Assembly: GCF_027270315.1 (NCBI RefSeq)
Contig: NZ_CP114413.1
Coordinates: 434,001 to 498,000, forward strand
Source: Streptomyces cinnabarinus
Lineage (GTDB): Bacteria > Actinomycetota > Actinomycetes > Streptomycetales > Streptomycetaceae
Length of the DNA: 64,000 bases
Direction of reading: 5' to 3'
Made by a program: the position numbers and the translations under genes
In this document: in pieces, positions 62,570 through 64,000 of the stretch
How positions within the stretch are numbered: the stretch's first letter is position 1
Layout: each line of letters begins with the position of its first letter
The notes under the pieces: generated by a model
What the model was told of the DNA's origin: nothing
The model's input: the letters and a program-made list of their open reading frames with translations, nothing else
Databases searched by the model: none

Positions 62570-62652
62570 CCCGGAGTCACTCTCTGATCGCACACTCAAC
62601 GTTATGCAGGCAATTTCTTGCATGTCAAGGCGCCGCCGGAGTCACCCCGGAG

Positions 62653-63603
62653 TCACTGACCGCCGAGCCACTCCGCATACCAGGCCACCGTGGCGTCGAT
62701 CGTCTCGGCGAGCGGGACCGGCGCCGCGGCGAAGGCGCGTTCGAAGGCCGACGAGTCCATGATCTGGGGCTCGGTGTGCTGGTAGAACATCTCGGCGTAC
62801 TCGGCCATGAACTGCTCGTCGAACGGGCCGAAGGGGCGGGCCTCGGGCACGGGCACCACGGTCAGCGGCCGACCGGCCCGCTTCTCGATCATGGCGAGGA
62901 TCTCTCGGGTGCTGACGGCGGGCGCCGTCGGCAGGTGCCAGACCCGGCCGTCACCCTCCGGGCGCTCACCCAGAGTCGCGAGGCCCGCGGCGACGTCCTC
63001 GATGTTGGTGTAGCTGTGCGGCAGGTCGATGTCACCGAGCCCCGGCACCTCCCCGCCGGTCAGCGCGGCCGGGAACACCGCGCCGCCCAGAGTGGAGTTG
63101 ACGACTCCGGGACCGACGAAGTCGGCGGAGCGGCCGAGGACGACCCGGGCGCGCCCCTCGCGGTGGGCGGCGAGGTACTTCCCGTCCAGCTCGGCCCGCA
63201 TCCGGCCCTTTCGGGTGGTCGCCTGCCACGGGGAGTCCTCGGTCATCACCGCTCCGCCGGTCTCGCCGTACGGGTAGAGCGTGTCCAGCACCACCAGGCG
63301 GGCGCCGACGGACTCGACGGCGGCCAGGACCGCCTCCTGGATCCGGGGCATCACCTCGACCTGGAGGTGATAGCCGACGTTGACGCAGTGATAGACGACG
63401 GTGGCCGAGTCCACGGCGGCCCGCGCGCCCTCGGCGGTGGCGACATCGGCGGCGAACCGCTCGACGCCCTCCGGCGCCGGCCCCTCGCCCTTGCGGTCGA
63501 CGAGCCGCACCGGGTGGCCCCGGCGCACCAGTTCGCGGGCGAGCGCGGTCCCGGCCGGACCGGAACCGAGGACGACGTGCAGGGAGCGTGCGGTAGCGGT
63601 CAT
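62653..63603 (-). CDS. NAD(P)-dependent epimerase/dehydratase-family protein
   Basis: A 316-residue extended short-chain dehydrogenase. The Rossmann motif VVLGSGPAGTALARELV is atypical (GxGxxG with Pro). YGETGG replaces the standard YxxxK context (LDTLYPYGETG), so catalysis may differ from sugar epimerases. Substrate unknown. The promoter region upstream (63604-63735) is AT-richer, with AGTTAT and ATAACT 24 bases apart as a possible operator. Confidence 0.83.
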   Translation of the reverse strand: MTATARSLHVVLGSGPAGTALARELVRRGHPVRLVDRKGEGPAPEGVERFAADVATAEGARAAVDSATVVYHCVNVGYHLQVEVMPRIQEAVLAAVESVGARLVVLDTLYPYGETGGAVMTEDSPWQATTRKGRMRAELDGKYLAAHREGRARVVLGRSADFVGPGVVNSTLGGAVFPAALTGGEVPGLGDIDLPHSYTNIEDVAAGLATLGERPEGDGRVWHLPTAPAVSTREILAMIEKRAGRPLTVVPVPEARPFGPFDEQFMAEYAEMFYQHTEPQIMDSSAFERAFAAAPVPLAETIDATVAWYAEWLGGQ

Positions 63604-63735
63604 GGCTGACCCCTTCCAAGAAAAGTTATGTGCTGTCGTTTCTGTTAGAGACTATAACTCTCACGAACAGGTCTGGCAATGGGCGCGAGCGTAGGGTGCG
63701 AGGGAAGATCGTCCGAGCGAGAAGGGTCGTACGCC

Positions 63736-64000
63736 ATGGCCGTGAAGGACTCCGAACTGCCCTACCTGCGCCGCTGCGTGGAGCTGGCGGCCGAGGCGCT
63801 GGAAGCCGGGGACGAGCCGTTCGGCTCGGTGCTGGTGGGCGCGGAGGGCGCCGTACTCGCCGAGGACCACAACCGGGTGGCCTCCGGCGACCGCACCCGC
63901 CACCCCGAGTTCGAGCTGGCCCGCTGGTCGGCGGCGCATCTCACGCCCGAGCAGCGGGCCGCCGCCACCGTCTACACCTCCGGCGAGCACTGCCCGATGT
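63736..64000 (+). CDS. Nucleoside/guanine deaminase-type cytidine-deaminase-fold protein (5' part; continues beyond window)
   Basis: The first 88 residues of a zinc-dependent deaminase. The zinc motif HPEFE (with catalytic Glu) is in TRHPEFELARW near residue 55, and SGEHCPM, the start of the PCxxC-type second motif, is at the window end. The family includes tRNA adenosine deaminase and guanine deaminase; CP after EH is nearer guanine deaminase. GAAGGG lies about 8 bases before the ATG. Confidence 0.85.
   Translation, partial: MAVKDSELPYLRRCVELAAEALEAGDEPFGSVLVGAEGAVLAEDHNRVASGDRTRHPEFELARWSAAHLTPEQRAAATVYTSGEHCPM

Overview
The window is high-GC, densely packed actinobacterial DNA and almost certainly comes from a Streptomyces chromosome. 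The indicators are a tyrosinase pair (melC1-melC2), a 2-methylisoborneol operon with a family 2B encapsulin, the clpP3-clpP4-popR locus, a streptophobe-family protein with a DUF6777 neighbour, SPW-repeat and AIM24 proteins, and many GTG and some TTG starts. I saw no rRNA, tRNA, CRISPR array, phage block or insertion sequence. The gene mix (accessory catabolism, sulfur scavenging, terpene odorant, pigment) suits a chromosome arm, but that placement is inference.

Layout. 1-6.6 kb: the 3' end of a serine hydrolase, a TerD-like/double-CAP fusion, an AIM24 protein, a TPR protein coupled to an isoprenyl diphosphate synthase behind a 45-bp palindrome, and a membrane pseudokinase. 6.6-16.2 kb: assorted enzymes (serine hydrolase, aldo/keto reductase, FAD monooxygenase, tyrosinase pair, RNase HI, VOC protein, alcohol dehydrogenase). 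16.3-19.9 kb: encapsulin shell, 2-MIB-type terpene cyclase and geranyl-diphosphate C-methyltransferase, ending in a strong hairpin. 21.5-23.4 kb: clpP3 and clpP4 converge on popR, with PopR-type boxes ahead of both transcription units; the ClpP4 catalytic His is replaced by Gly. 23.4-31.1 kb: anti-sigma-like ATPase, DUF6777 and streptophobe membrane proteins, and an operon of an FHA-FHA-ABC exporter, a small SH3-like protein and a Ser/Thr kinase, resembling the mycobacterial Rv1747/PknF partnership. 31.2-38 kb: an aldo/keto reductase pseudogene, an intact aldo/keto reductase divergent from a LysR regulator, a DinB protein, adenosine deaminase, and a secreted sphingomyelinase-like phosphodiesterase.

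38-49 kb is an organosulfur-acquisition island in four transcription units. Each unit begins with a tiny cysteine-containing leader peptide (25-37 codons, related to the R-[RD]-[HY]-[IV]-D pattern). The units carry a flavin monooxygenase plus GST, ssuD plus ssuE, a winged-helix regulator plus an SfnB/DszC-like oxidoreductase, and ssuABC. Three leaders have the same inverted repeat just upstream (TTTCCTA-N9-TAGGAAA and variants). Two have a TTGACG-N18-(-10)-N6-ATG promoter that predicts leaderless transcripts. I consider this the most interesting system here.

49-61 kb is an aromatic meta-cleavage catabolic region: an MhpA-like hydroxylase, two extradiol dioxygenases, a C-C hydrolase, an amidohydrolase/decarboxylase, an acyl-CoA ligase, a FAH-family enzyme and an aldehyde dehydrogenase. 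It has three TetR regulators, two of which share an exactly identical 200-bp DNA segment and related operators. The window closes with an SPW membrane protein, an ArsR-AHSA1 fusion, an NAD-dependent epimerase and the start of a nucleoside deaminase.

Functions are assigned from sequence motifs and remembered family knowledge; no database search or alignment program was run.
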